A program made the position numbers and the translations under genes. The notes under the pieces are model-generated. The model had not been told where the DNA came from, ran no database searches, and saw only the letters and a program-made list of their open reading frames with translations. From Bacteroidia bacterium (lineage in GTDB: Bacteria; Bacteroidota; Bacteroidia; Flavobacteriales; Flavobacteriaceae), in the NCBI GenBank assembly GCA_030427985.1, contig JAUIBH010000007.1, forward strand, positions 1 to 64,000: a stretch of 64,000 nucleotides of DNA, written 5' to 3'. Shown here piece by piece: positions 55,460 through 63,389 of the stretch; positions within the stretch are counted from its first letter, which is position 1, and the number at the start of each line of letters is the position of its first letter.

Positions 55460-56344
55460 TCATTTTTTTGTGTTAAGAAACTTTTCAATGAGTGGGACAA
55501 TAAGTTCAGTTTCTTTGAAGTGGGGCGTTAGGGTGGTGACTTCCCCAATATATTCCCCATGTACCCCAGGAATTATGGCCAGTTGCGAGTTGGGAATCTT
55601 TTTGTGCAATTCAAATGTATGCTCAGGAAGGATAACATCCTTATCCCCAGATATAATCAATGTAGGTGCAGTGATGGATGTTAGTAGACTATCTGGAATG
55701 TCTTTAAAATTGACCATTCTTTCCGCATCCTTATCGTGCATAATTTGTAGGCCGTTAGGGTCAGTGGCTACTTTTAGATAGGCTTTCTTTAATTGGTTCG
55801 GCATGTTTTCAAGTTGTGCTTGCCCCATAAATTCCCAAAATTCTTCAGAAACTCCATTTCGTTTGGCAAGTGCAGAACCCAAGACCAACTTGTTGACTAT
55901 TTCCGGGTGACGGATAGCAATTTGTAGGGTAGTTGTGCCGCCATTGCTAAAACCAAAAAAATCTACTTTTCCAATTTTTAGATTTTTTAGGAGAGTGGCT
56001 ACATCATCAGCATCTTGTTCAAACGAAAGAGGGGTATTCCTATCGTTGGTACGCCCATGTGCTTGCAGTTCAAGGGCAATAATCTTTCTGGTTTTGACAA
56101 AAAGTGGAATGACTTTTTCAAAAGTGGATTGGATTGTTGAACCACCACCGTGAATCAACACCAGAGGCTTACCCTCTCCATAAATTTCATAATACATTTT
56201 TAACCCATTTACAGGAGAATAACCATTGCTGAATTGTATGCTGCTCATTTTCTTGGTTTCCGATATATTGTTTTCGGATTCCATGCGCTTACTTTTATTG
56301 CACGAAATCAAGATTAAGGTTAAAATAAAGATAGTTTGTTTCAT
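55460..56344 (-). CDS. Alpha/beta-hydrolase lipoprotein
   Basis: 294 residues, lipobox LILISC (Cys near residue 15). The catalytic set is visible: oxyanion IHGGGS, nucleophile Ser in FGFSNGGTT, Asp in SGDKDVILPEH and His in IPGVHGEY. It resembles small esterases and arylesterase-type hydrolases; the substrate is not known. It follows the ATP-grasp gene by 46 bases. Confidence 0.87.
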   Translation of the reverse strand: MKQTIFILTLILISCNKSKRMESENNISETKKMSSIQFSNGYSPVNGLKMYYEIYGEGKPLVLIHGGGSTIQSTFEKVIPLFVKTRKIIALELQAHGRTNDRNTPLSFEQDADDVATLLKNLKIGKVDFFGFSNGGTTTLQIAIRHPEIVNKLVLGSALAKRNGVSEEFWEFMGQAQLENMPNQLKKAYLKVATDPNGLQIMHDKDAERMVNFKDIPDSLLTSITAPTLIISGDKDVILPEHTFELHKKIPNSQLAIIPGVHGEYIGEVTTLTPHFKETELIVPLIEKFLNTKK

Positions 56345-56390
56345 GGTTAGGTTTGTTCTAAAATAAGCCAGTCATTTAACAAAAACATTT

Positions 56391-57311
56391 CTATCTATAA
56401 AATAAGTTGGTTGCAATGGAATTGGCCAAAGTATCTGCAGCTTGAGGATTCAACCGAAACCAAAGTTCGGGCTCAAAAATTTCTAGTTCGGCCAAAGCCC
56501 AATTTCCATCATTGTCCTTAAAAATATCCACTCTAGCATAAATGGGAAGTTCAGGAGCAGCGTGTACCACCTCAGTGGCAAAATCAATTTGCTCTTGGCT
56601 GGGTTCAATCTGGTGAACGGTGCCGCCAAAATCATCCTGCACGCGAAAATCACCCGGTTTAGCGATTTTTAATACGGCATGGGTAAACTGTCCATTGAAG
56701 ACCATCATGGAAATTTCTCCTTCTTTTACAATATTTTCCTGAAATTCTTGGAGTATCATGGCTTCTTCTGCAATGAGTTGCTGAAATACCGCTTCATAAT
56801 CTTTGATCGATTCCTTTTGAATTTTATAAGTATGCCTTGCCGCTCCTGATACGCAGGGTTTCAAGATAAATTCTGATGGCCGAAATCCTAGCTCACCAAT
56901 GGCGGTTTGAAAAGCTTCTTTCAAGGTGATTTTTGTTCCGTGTTCCACAAAATAGGTCTTTGGAATGGTCACTCCGGCGATGGAAAGGTCTTGTAAGTAA
57001 TGCTTGTCAATATTCCAATAAATAAGTTTTTTGGAATTGATAAACTGTGTTTTTTGAGATGTCGCTTCCAACCATTTTGAAAACTCAGGGAAACGGTCAA
57101 AATAGTCCCAAGTGGTACGGAAAAGTGCGTACTTTGTGGTTGACCAATCAAATTCAGGGTCGTCCCACGATTTCCGGATGGCATTCAATCCCTGTTTTTG
57201 AAGGGCCTTCAGGACCAATCGGTCTTCCAGAAGGACATTATCAACATAAACACTTTGCTTTTTGGGATTAATGTACCTTGGGTCGGTGAGTACTACAACA
57301 TCATAGTTCAT
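56391..57311 (-). CDS. ATP-grasp-domain protein of unknown substrate
   Basis: 306 residues with the ATP-grasp order: an N-domain (YDVVVLTDPRYINP), a central ATP-binding part with the Lys in FILKPCVSGAARHTYKI, a loop EAMILQEFQENIVKEGEISMMVFNGQF, and the metal-site ARVDIFKDNDGNWALAELEIFEPELWFRL. It resembles DcsG/RimK-like ligases that join an amino acid or small acid to an amine. No substrate can be given. It lies 11 bases after gamma-glutamyltransferase, so a role in peptide or gamma-glutamyl metabolism is possible. Confidence 0.83.
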   Translation of the reverse strand: MNYDVVVLTDPRYINPKKQSVYVDNVLLEDRLVLKALQKQGLNAIRKSWDDPEFDWSTTKYALFRTTWDYFDRFPEFSKWLEATSQKTQFINSKKLIYWNIDKHYLQDLSIAGVTIPKTYFVEHGTKITLKEAFQTAIGELGFRPSEFILKPCVSGAARHTYKIQKESIKDYEAVFQQLIAEEAMILQEFQENIVKEGEISMMVFNGQFTHAVLKIAKPGDFRVQDDFGGTVHQIEPSQEQIDFATEVVHAAPELPIYARVDIFKDNDGNWALAELEIFEPELWFRLNPQAADTLANSIATNLFYR

Positions 57312-57322
57312 ACCATTGCCAT

Positions 57323-59005
57323 TTAAAAACCAACCGCGGTATCATCGCCCCGCTTGTCGGCACCACCTTCCAATTTGCCATCAGGGAGTACGCGAATGGC
57401 ATCCACTTTTCCAATAATGGGGGTTCTTTCTTCATTGATGATGTATCCTTTACTTTTTAGTTCCGATTTGAGTTCTTCCGGAAAACCTTCCGGTTCAAAA
57501 ATCACCATATCGGGCAACCATTGGTGATGGAACCGAGGAGCGTTCACGGCTTCCTGCATGCTCAGGTTGAACTCATACACATTAAGAATGGTCTGCGCTA
57601 CTGCAGTGATAATGGTTGAACCGCCGGGCGTACCCACAACCATGTACAACTTCCCGTCCTTTTCCACAATGGTGGGCGTCATGCTGCTGAGCATCCGTTT
57701 TTCCGGTGCAATGCTGTTGGCTTCGGCACCCACAAGTCCGAACATATTGGGAACTCCGGGCTTGGCACTGAAATCATCCATTTCATTGTTTAAAAAGAAA
57801 CCGAGTTCCTCACAATATAATTTGGAACCATAGCCTCCATTAAGTGTGGATGTAGCTGAAATGGCATTCCCCTCACTGTCCACAATAGAGTAGTGGGTGG
57901 TTTGGGAGCTTTCCACAACTTCTACCTCACCATGGCTTACTTCGGAAGAAAGTGTAGCTTGATCAAAGGAAAAACTCGACATTCTTTCTTGTAGGTATTC
58001 ATCGTTCAAGAGAACATCATATGGAATATCCACAAAATCGGGGTCGCCTAGATAGTAATTTCTATCGGCGTAAGCACGGCGGGAGGCTTCGGTAAACAAT
58101 TGAATGGTCTTGGTGGAATTATGGCCAAATTTGGAAACTTTATAAGGCTCCATCATCTTAAAAATTTGGTTGATGGTCACCCCACCACTGCTGGGCGGAC
58201 TCATGGAAATAATCTTGATGTCCTTATAATTAAAAACAATGGGATCTCTCCAAACAGCTTCGTATTTGGCCAAGTCCTCTTCGGTGATGTAACCACCATT
58301 TTCCTGAACAAATGCAGCCAATTTTTGGGCAACTTCACCTTTGTAGAACCCATCCCGACCTTCATCCCTAATTTTTTGGAGAGTGTTGGCATACTCAGGA
58401 TTTTTTAGGGTATCACCTGCTTTAAATTTCATTGCGTACTTAGAACTGCCCCCATTGGCTTCAATAAATTGTTCTCGGTAGCTTTCCAAGCGTTCAGCTT
58501 GTTTTTGGGTGACAACCACTCCTTTTTTTGCCAATGCAATAATGGGCTCAATAATCTCTTTTAAAGGAAGTTTCCCAAATTTTTCATGCACTTTTAAAAC
58601 CCCTGCCACGGTTCCGGGAACCCCGGATGCAGTTCCACCAGAAGTACTTAAACCGGGAATTACATTGCCCAAGGAGTCCAAATACATGTCCTTATGTGCT
58701 GCCAAAGGGGCTTTTTCCCTGTAGTCAATGCCTCCGACTTCACCGTTATTTTTTCGATACACCATAAAACCACCACCACCAACACTGCCTGCAAAAGGGT
58801 AGGAGATGACCAAGGAAAGCTCTGTGGCCACCATGGCATCAAATGCATTGCCTCCTTTTTGCATGATTTCAATACCTATTTGGGAGGATTCCTCACGAGC
58901 TGAGACCACCATGGCCTTTTCCGTGACCAGTCCGGTTGGCGTTGCAGGTTGTTGTTTACAGTGTACAAATAAGATGAGGGGGAGGAGGAGTATCAGCCTT
59001 CGCAT
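57323..59005 (-). CDS. ggt: Gamma-glutamyltransferase lipoprotein
   Basis: 560 residues with lipobox LILFVHC. The proenzyme is expected to cleave itself before the catalytic Thr in SSQTTHYSIVD (near residue 370). The N-terminal heavy subunit carries GGNAFDAMVA and GGGGFMVYR, the small subunit FLNNEMDDFSAKPG and SSMTPTI. It hydrolyses or transfers gamma-glutamyl groups, for example from glutathione, in the periplasm. The reading frame overlaps acpH by 13 bases. Confidence 0.92.
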   Translation of the reverse strand: MRRLILLLPLILFVHCKQQPATPTGLVTEKAMVVSAREESSQIGIEIMQKGGNAFDAMVATELSLVISYPFAGSVGGGGFMVYRKNNGEVGGIDYREKAPLAAHKDMYLDSLGNVIPGLSTSGGTASGVPGTVAGVLKVHEKFGKLPLKEIIEPIIALAKKGVVVTQKQAERLESYREQFIEANGGSSKYAMKFKAGDTLKNPEYANTLQKIRDEGRDGFYKGEVAQKLAAFVQENGGYITEEDLAKYEAVWRDPIVFNYKDIKIISMSPPSSGGVTINQIFKMMEPYKVSKFGHNSTKTIQLFTEASRRAYADRNYYLGDPDFVDIPYDVLLNDEYLQERMSSFSFDQATLSSEVSHGEVEVVESSQTTHYSIVDSEGNAISATSTLNGGYGSKLYCEELGFFLNNEMDDFSAKPGVPNMFGLVGAEANSIAPEKRMLSSMTPTIVEKDGKLYMVVGTPGGSTIITAVAQTILNVYEFNLSMQEAVNAPRFHHQWLPDMVIFEPEGFPEELKSELKSKGYIINEERTPIIGKVDAIRVLPDGKLEGGADKRGDDTAVGF

Positions 59006-59586
59006 AAGGAAATAAATTTTTGCCGTGAAAAGGTAATCAATTCTTCAAAAAAAGCGGTGAACTCATTTTCAAAATCAGTATAGTGTTCTTCCAGGTCCAT
59101 GATGGCGAAATTCATTCTGGATTTGTTCTTCGTCCTTCTGTTCATTCCGTTTAGAACCCGATCTATGCCAGCGAGATTGGCATAATTGAGCAGCCAATTA
59201 TCTGTAATCATATAGGGCATTAAACGTTTGGTGCCCAACGGAAGGATTTCATAATTGTCTTCCAGCAAATCATAAAAATTCTCCACATATTCTTCAAGAG
59301 GCACGGGAGAGTAATCGCTCCAATTCTTTGCTAAAAAATGGTCGTAGAAAATATCCACAATCACCCTGCTGTAATGGCTGTAATTTTTATGAAGTCGCTT
59401 GCTACTTTGCTTGGCAATGGGATGTGAGTCTGTGAATGTGTCAATTTCCCGATGTAGTAGAATCCCTTTTTGAATTCTTTCCGGGTAATGTTTGTACTTG
59501 TTGCCTCGGATATGATCGGCAAAAAAATTTCCCAAAGTGATTTCCTTGTCGTCAAAGGACAAATAGATATGTGCCAAGAAGTTCAT
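58993..59586 (-). CDS. Acyl-carrier-protein phosphodiesterase-like protein
   Basis: 197 residues of the AcpH family: MNFLAHIYLS, TLGNFFADHIRGNKY, GILLHREIDTFTDSHP, DIFYDHFLAKNW. These His/Asp motifs form the HD-like metal site that removes 4'-phosphopantetheine from ACP in AcpH. Substrate by family only. First gene of a minus-strand run acpH-ggt-ATP-grasp-hydrolase-SMP30. Confidence 0.88.
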   Translation of the reverse strand: MNFLAHIYLSFDDKEITLGNFFADHIRGNKYKHYPERIQKGILLHREIDTFTDSHPIAKQSSKRLHKNYSHYSRVIVDIFYDHFLAKNWSDYSPVPLEEYVENFYDLLEDNYEILPLGTKRLMPYMITDNWLLNYANLAGIDRVLNGMNRRTKNKSRMNFAIMDLEEHYTDFENEFTAFFEELITFSRQKFISLCEG

Positions 59587-59648
59587 CGGGGCTTTTCCTT
59601 TTCTGTCGAAATTTACAAATTCAAAACATGGATTAGGGAATGCCCTGC

Positions 59649-59656
59649 TATATTTG
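59649..59656 (+). promoter_or_regulatory. Probable glmM promoter (-7 box)
   Basis: TATATTTG matches TAnnTTTG exactly and lies 21 bases before the glmM ATG. No -33 TTG is apparent. Confidence 0.5.
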
Positions 59657-59677
59657 CAAAAACTTTTTTAACAATTT

Positions 59678-61069
59678 ATGACACTCATCAAATCAATTTC
59701 GGGAATACGAGGCACCATAGGGGGCAAAACAAATGACAATCTTACCCCATTGGATGCAGTCAAGTTTGCGGCATCTTACGGGACTTGGCTGAAATCGTAT
59801 GCCAAGAAAGAAAAACTCACGGTGGTTATTGGAAGGGATGCCCGACTTTCGGGTGAGATGATTCAAAATTTAGTGGTTTCCACTTTGGTGGGACTTGGAA
59901 TTGATGTGATTGATTTGGGATTATCCACCACACCTACGGTTGAAATTGCAGTGCCTTTGGAAAAGGCTGATGGCGGGATTATTTTGACAGCAAGCCATAA
60001 CCCAAAGCAGTGGAATGCCCTTAAATTGCTGAATGAAAAAGGAGAATTTTTGGATGCAGAGCAAGGCTCCAAAATTCTGGACTTGGCCGAAAAAGAGGAT
60101 TTTGATTTTGCTGAAGTGGACGATTTGGGAGAAATCGTCAACAACGACTCCTATATGGACATTCACGTGGATGAAGTCTTGGAACTGTCCTTGGTGGATG
60201 CAGAGGTTATAAAAAAAGCTGGTTTTAAAGTGGTAGTGGATGGAGTGAATTCTTCTGGGGGGATTGCCATTCCAAAATTACTGGAAGAGTTGGGTGTTGA
60301 AGTCGTTAAATTGTACTGTGACCCTACGGGTCATTTTCCGCATAACCCAGAACCGTTAAAAGAGCATTTGGGGGATATCTGCAAGAAAGTTGTTGAGGAA
60401 AAGGCTGACTTTGGAATTGTGGTGGACCCCGATGTGGACCGATTGGCTTTTGTCAGCAATGATGGGGAAATGTTTGGCGAAGAATATACGCTAGTAGCTT
60501 GTGTCGATTACGTGTTAGGTAAGACCAAAGGGAATACGGTCTCCAATTTGTCATCCTCTCGTGCATTGCGAGATATCACCGAAAAACATGGAGGAACTTA
60601 TGAAGCTGCTGCTGTTGGCGAAGTAAATGTAGTTGCCAAAATGAAAGCCAATAATGCCATTATTGGCGGTGAGGGGAATGGCGGCATCATTTATCCGGAA
60701 AGCCATTATGGTCGAGATGCTTTAGTGGGAACGGCCTTATTTCTTATGTTGATGGCGGAGCGGGGTGGAACTGTAGCGGAGCTTCGGGCCAGTTACCCCA
60801 GTTATTTTATGAGCAAGAAGAAAATTGAACTCACTCCAGAGCTGGATGTTGATGCCTTGTTGGAGGCCATGCACACAAAATATAAGCACGAACAGGTTTC
60901 AACCATTGATGGGGTTAAGATTGATTTCCCTGAAAACTGGGTGCATCTGCGCAAGTCTAATACCGAGCCCATCATCCGGATTTATACCGAAGCCAAATCA
61001 CAGGAAGCAGCAGACAATCTTGCAGACCGAATTATTGGTGAAATCAAGGGAGTGGCTGGACTTAGTTAA
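59678..61069 (+). CDS. glmM: Phosphoglucosamine mutase
   Basis: 463 residues. The active-site phosphoserine lies in ILTASHNPKQWNALKLL (near residue 105), the metal loop in DPDVDRLAF, and the sugar-binding GGEGNGGIIYPE and C-terminal RKSNTEPIIRIYTEA follow. It makes glucosamine-1-phosphate for peptidoglycan and LPS. The isomerase specificity (GlmM rather than PGM/PMM) is judged from the sequence as a whole and is not certain. The last 4 bases overlap the stop of the convergent NTF2-like gene. Confidence 0.85.
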   Translation: MTLIKSISGIRGTIGGKTNDNLTPLDAVKFAASYGTWLKSYAKKEKLTVVIGRDARLSGEMIQNLVVSTLVGLGIDVIDLGLSTTPTVEIAVPLEKADGGIILTASHNPKQWNALKLLNEKGEFLDAEQGSKILDLAEKEDFDFAEVDDLGEIVNNDSYMDIHVDEVLELSLVDAEVIKKAGFKVVVDGVNSSGGIAIPKLLEELGVEVVKLYCDPTGHFPHNPEPLKEHLGDICKKVVEEKADFGIVVDPDVDRLAFVSNDGEMFGEEYTLVACVDYVLGKTKGNTVSNLSSSRALRDITEKHGGTYEAAAVGEVNVVAKMKANNAIIGGEGNGGIIYPESHYGRDALVGTALFLMLMAERGGTVAELRASYPSYFMSKKKIELTPELDVDALLEAMHTKYKHEQVSTIDGVKIDFPENWVHLRKSNTEPIIRIYTEAKSQEAADNLADRIIGEIKGVAGLS

Positions 61070-61605
61070 GATTGCTCCAGTTCATACACAATTTCTTGGC
61101 CATTGAATTCTTCATGGGGAAGGTCGATATGTTTGTCTGAATCGAGCCATATTTTCCATGAACCGTTCTCTTTTTTGAGCCCAACGCTGAATTTGCCATA
61201 ACCTCGCACTACAAAGTCTTCGTCCGTTTCGCGTTTGGAGCTAAATCGATAATACCCGGTCTGGTAGGCCACTTCACCGCTATCATCCACAGCGGTGGAC
61301 AAAATGGCAAAAGCTATTGCGAGTTGACTGCCTTGCGCTTTTACGGATTCCACAAACTGACCAAAGTTGGTTAAGTAGCTCTCCCCGGTCTCAATTAGGT
61401 TTTGGTCTTGGGTCACCCGTACAATGTCTTTGGAGTGAATGGACTTTAATTTTTGGGAATCGGATTGATCATAGGATTCTATAAAGGGAATCCAAACATC
61501 CTTTTTAATGGCTTCTAAGGTTTCGGTTGAAATTTGTTTTGCAGGACGTTGTCCATAGGATAAAGCAAAACAGCACAGGAGAAATAGGGTAGATAACTGT
61601 TTCAT
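61066..61605 (-). CDS. Secreted NTF2-like (SnoaL/DUF4440-type) protein
   Basis: 179 residues with a signal peptide (ending ALSYGQ). The mature part has the NTF2-like pattern: an N-terminal helix with WIPFIESYDQSDSQKLKSIHSKDIVRV, a middle helix, and long strands ending GYGKFSVGLKKENGSWKIWLDSDKH. Function unknown. The following 114 bases up to the acyltransferase gene hold nothing recognisable. Confidence 0.82.
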   Translation of the reverse strand: MKQLSTLFLLCCFALSYGQRPAKQISTETLEAIKKDVWIPFIESYDQSDSQKLKSIHSKDIVRVTQDQNLIETGESYLTNFGQFVESVKAQGSQLAIAFAILSTAVDDSGEVAYQTGYYRFSSKRETDEDFVVRGYGKFSVGLKKENGSWKIWLDSDKHIDLPHEEFNGQEIVYELEQS

Positions 61606-61719
61606 TTTTTGATTGATTGAATGGTAATGAAAGTATGAAACAATTTCGAGCCTTCGGTGCTTTTTAAGAAAAGTATAGGATTTTTCTGGTTTTTCGAAAA
61701 CGTAAATTGAGCCCTTGAA

Positions 61720-62631
61720 TCAGACTTTTGATACGGTTTCTTGTTGGAAGGCTTCAGGGACTTTATTTCGGTGCTTCCATCTTTTGTGGGTCCAAAAATA
61801 GTATTCTGGAGCTTCAAGAATAGACTTTTCAGTTTCCCTTAAAAAAGCATCTGTAATCTTATAATCTTCGACCTGCATAGGGTTTTCTGTGATTATTTTA
61901 AAAGTCCCCTCATAATATCCCCTTTTCTTTTTACGGACTTTTAAATAAACAGGCACAAAGTCGTTTGCTTTACAGATTTCTTCGCCTCCCACATGAACAG
62001 GGACCACAATTCCCATGAATTCTGTCCAGTACTTTGCCCTGACAATCATGGGTGATTGGTCGCTAATAATGCCCACCATTAGAAGTTCATTGCTCTCCTT
62101 TGCAGCTTTCAGGATTTTTCTGGACTCCTTGGTAGAAATCAAAGTGGTATTGAACTTACTTCTGATTTGCCGAACCAATCTATCGAAATATTTGTTTTGT
62201 ATTTTCTGATAGATACCATACCCTTTGGATTTTATTTGAAGGTTCAGTGATAAGACCCATTCCCAGCTTGCGTAATGGGGGAGCATGAGCATGGTATTGA
62301 TTCCTTTCTCCTCAAGACCGTTCAACATTGCCATGTTTGTGACCGTAAACCGTTTTTGTATTTCTTTTTTGCTGATGCCCATGGTTTTGATCATTTCCAT
62401 GAACATATCACACATGTGGTGAAAGAATTTTTTTTCGATTTGAAGCCGTTCCTTTTCCGATTTTTCAGGGAAGACCAAGGCCAGATTTTCGCGCACCACT
62501 TTTTTGCGATAGCCTATAACATAGTATAATAGCCCATAAATTCCATCGGAAAGTAGGTAGATAAGTCTAAAGGGAAGTCTGGAAATCAACCAGAGCAATG
62601 GATAAGCAAGGATAAATACGGCCAGCTGCAT
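61720..62631 (-). CDS. Lysophospholipid / lipid A acyltransferase (LpxL family)
   Basis: 303 residues from the ATG at 62631; a TTG at 62649 overlaps the promoter box. An N-terminal membrane helix (LAVFILAYPLLWLISRLPF) is followed by the LpxL motif LMLPHYASWEW, with His and Glu in the HxxxxE catalytic spacing, and later IISDQSP and PVYLKVRKKKRGYYEGTF. It probably adds a fatty acid to lipid A or another lipid. Bacteroidota often have a single such gene. It is transcribed divergently from the rhomboid gene from overlapping promoters. Confidence 0.88.
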   Translation of the reverse strand: MQLAVFILAYPLLWLISRLPFRLIYLLSDGIYGLLYYVIGYRKKVVRENLALVFPEKSEKERLQIEKKFFHHMCDMFMEMIKTMGISKKEIQKRFTVTNMAMLNGLEEKGINTMLMLPHYASWEWVLSLNLQIKSKGYGIYQKIQNKYFDRLVRQIRSKFNTTLISTKESRKILKAAKESNELLMVGIISDQSPMIVRAKYWTEFMGIVVPVHVGGEEICKANDFVPVYLKVRKKKRGYYEGTFKIITENPMQVEDYKITDAFLRETEKSILEAPEYYFWTHKRWKHRNKVPEAFQQETVSKV

Positions 62632-62646
62632 AACAATTCTTGTGTG

Positions 62647-62664
62647 CAAATATAGCTATATTTG
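62647..62664. promoter_or_regulatory. Divergent promoters fused in one 18-base palindrome
   Basis: The perfect palindrome CAAATATAGCTATATTTG contains a TATATTTG -7 box on each strand, separated by only GC. The minus box serves the LpxL-family gene (ATG 16 bases away) and the plus box the rhomboid gene (ATG 19 bases away). A TTG on each strand lies 14 bases upstream of its box, shorter than the usual 17-23. Confidence 0.72.
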
Positions 62665-62682
62665 AAACCAAACCAGTCAGCC

Positions 62683-63333
62683 ATGTTCAATTTGCATATA
62701 GCAACCATTGGTATTATAGCCGCCAACGTAATTGTGTCTTTACGGGGCTTTAGTGATGCCACTTTTTTTGACCGATATAAATTCAGCATCGGAGGAATAC
62801 AGGCCGGACAGCGGGAGCGAACCGTTACTTCCGGTTTTTTACACGTGGATATTTCCCATTTGTTCTTCAATATGTTCACCCTGTATTTTTTTGCCAATGT
62901 GGTCATCAATTGGTTTGGCCCAGGAAAGTTTTTAATTATTTATTTTATTAGCCTTATTGCTGGAAGCTTGTTGGCCATGTTTTTCCATAAAGATGAACCC
63001 TATTATAGTGCCGTTGGTGCCAGTGGGGCGGTCACTGGGATTTTATATGCAGCAATTTTACTAAATCCCGATATGCAATTGGGGATTATGTTCATCCCTA
63101 TACCCTTGCCGGCCTACGTTCTTGGGATTGCTTATTTGCTGTATTCCATTTACGGAATGAAAAGCAGATTGGGTAACATAGGTCATACGGCCCATTTTGG
63201 TGGTGCCATTGGCGGTTATGCTACTACTTTGTTGTTTAAACCGGAATTGTTTGTGACCGATACTTTTATTGTGGTTTTGTTGGCCATCCCTATTGTGATT
63301 TTGTTTGTTTTGGAGAAGATGGGCAAAATATGA
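62683..63333 (+). CDS. Rhomboid-family intramembrane serine protease
   Basis: 216 residues from the ATG at 62683; an in-frame TTG at 62662 lies inside the -7 box. Six membrane segments. The catalytic Ser is in VGASGAVTG (about residue 117) and the His in HTAHFGGAIGG (about residue 170), with the HVDISHLFFNM loop before. It should cleave single-pass membrane proteins within the bilayer. Stand-alone transcript ending in a terminator. Confidence 0.92.
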   Translation: MFNLHIATIGIIAANVIVSLRGFSDATFFDRYKFSIGGIQAGQRERTVTSGFLHVDISHLFFNMFTLYFFANVVINWFGPGKFLIIYFISLIAGSLLAMFFHKDEPYYSAVGASGAVTGILYAAILLNPDMQLGIMFIPIPLPAYVLGIAYLLYSIYGMKSRLGNIGHTAHFGGAIGGYATTLLFKPELFVTDTFIVVLLAIPIVILFVLEKMGKI

Positions 63334-63340
63334 CATAAAA

Positions 63341-63368
63341 AAAGGTTCAAGAAAGCTTGAACCTTTAT
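63341..63368. terminator. Bidirectional terminator
   Basis: AAAGGTTCAAG (63341-63351) pairs with CTTGAACCTTT (63356-63366) around AAAG, with flanking A and T runs. It serves the rhomboid gene and the convergent TlpA-like gene. Confidence 0.88.
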
Positions 63369-63389
63369 CTATTTTGAATTTATTTATTT

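Noticed and set aside
59633-59645. Small AGGG-AATG-CCCT hairpin before glmM
   Set aside because: Only four pairs and no T run; likely chance next to the promoter box.
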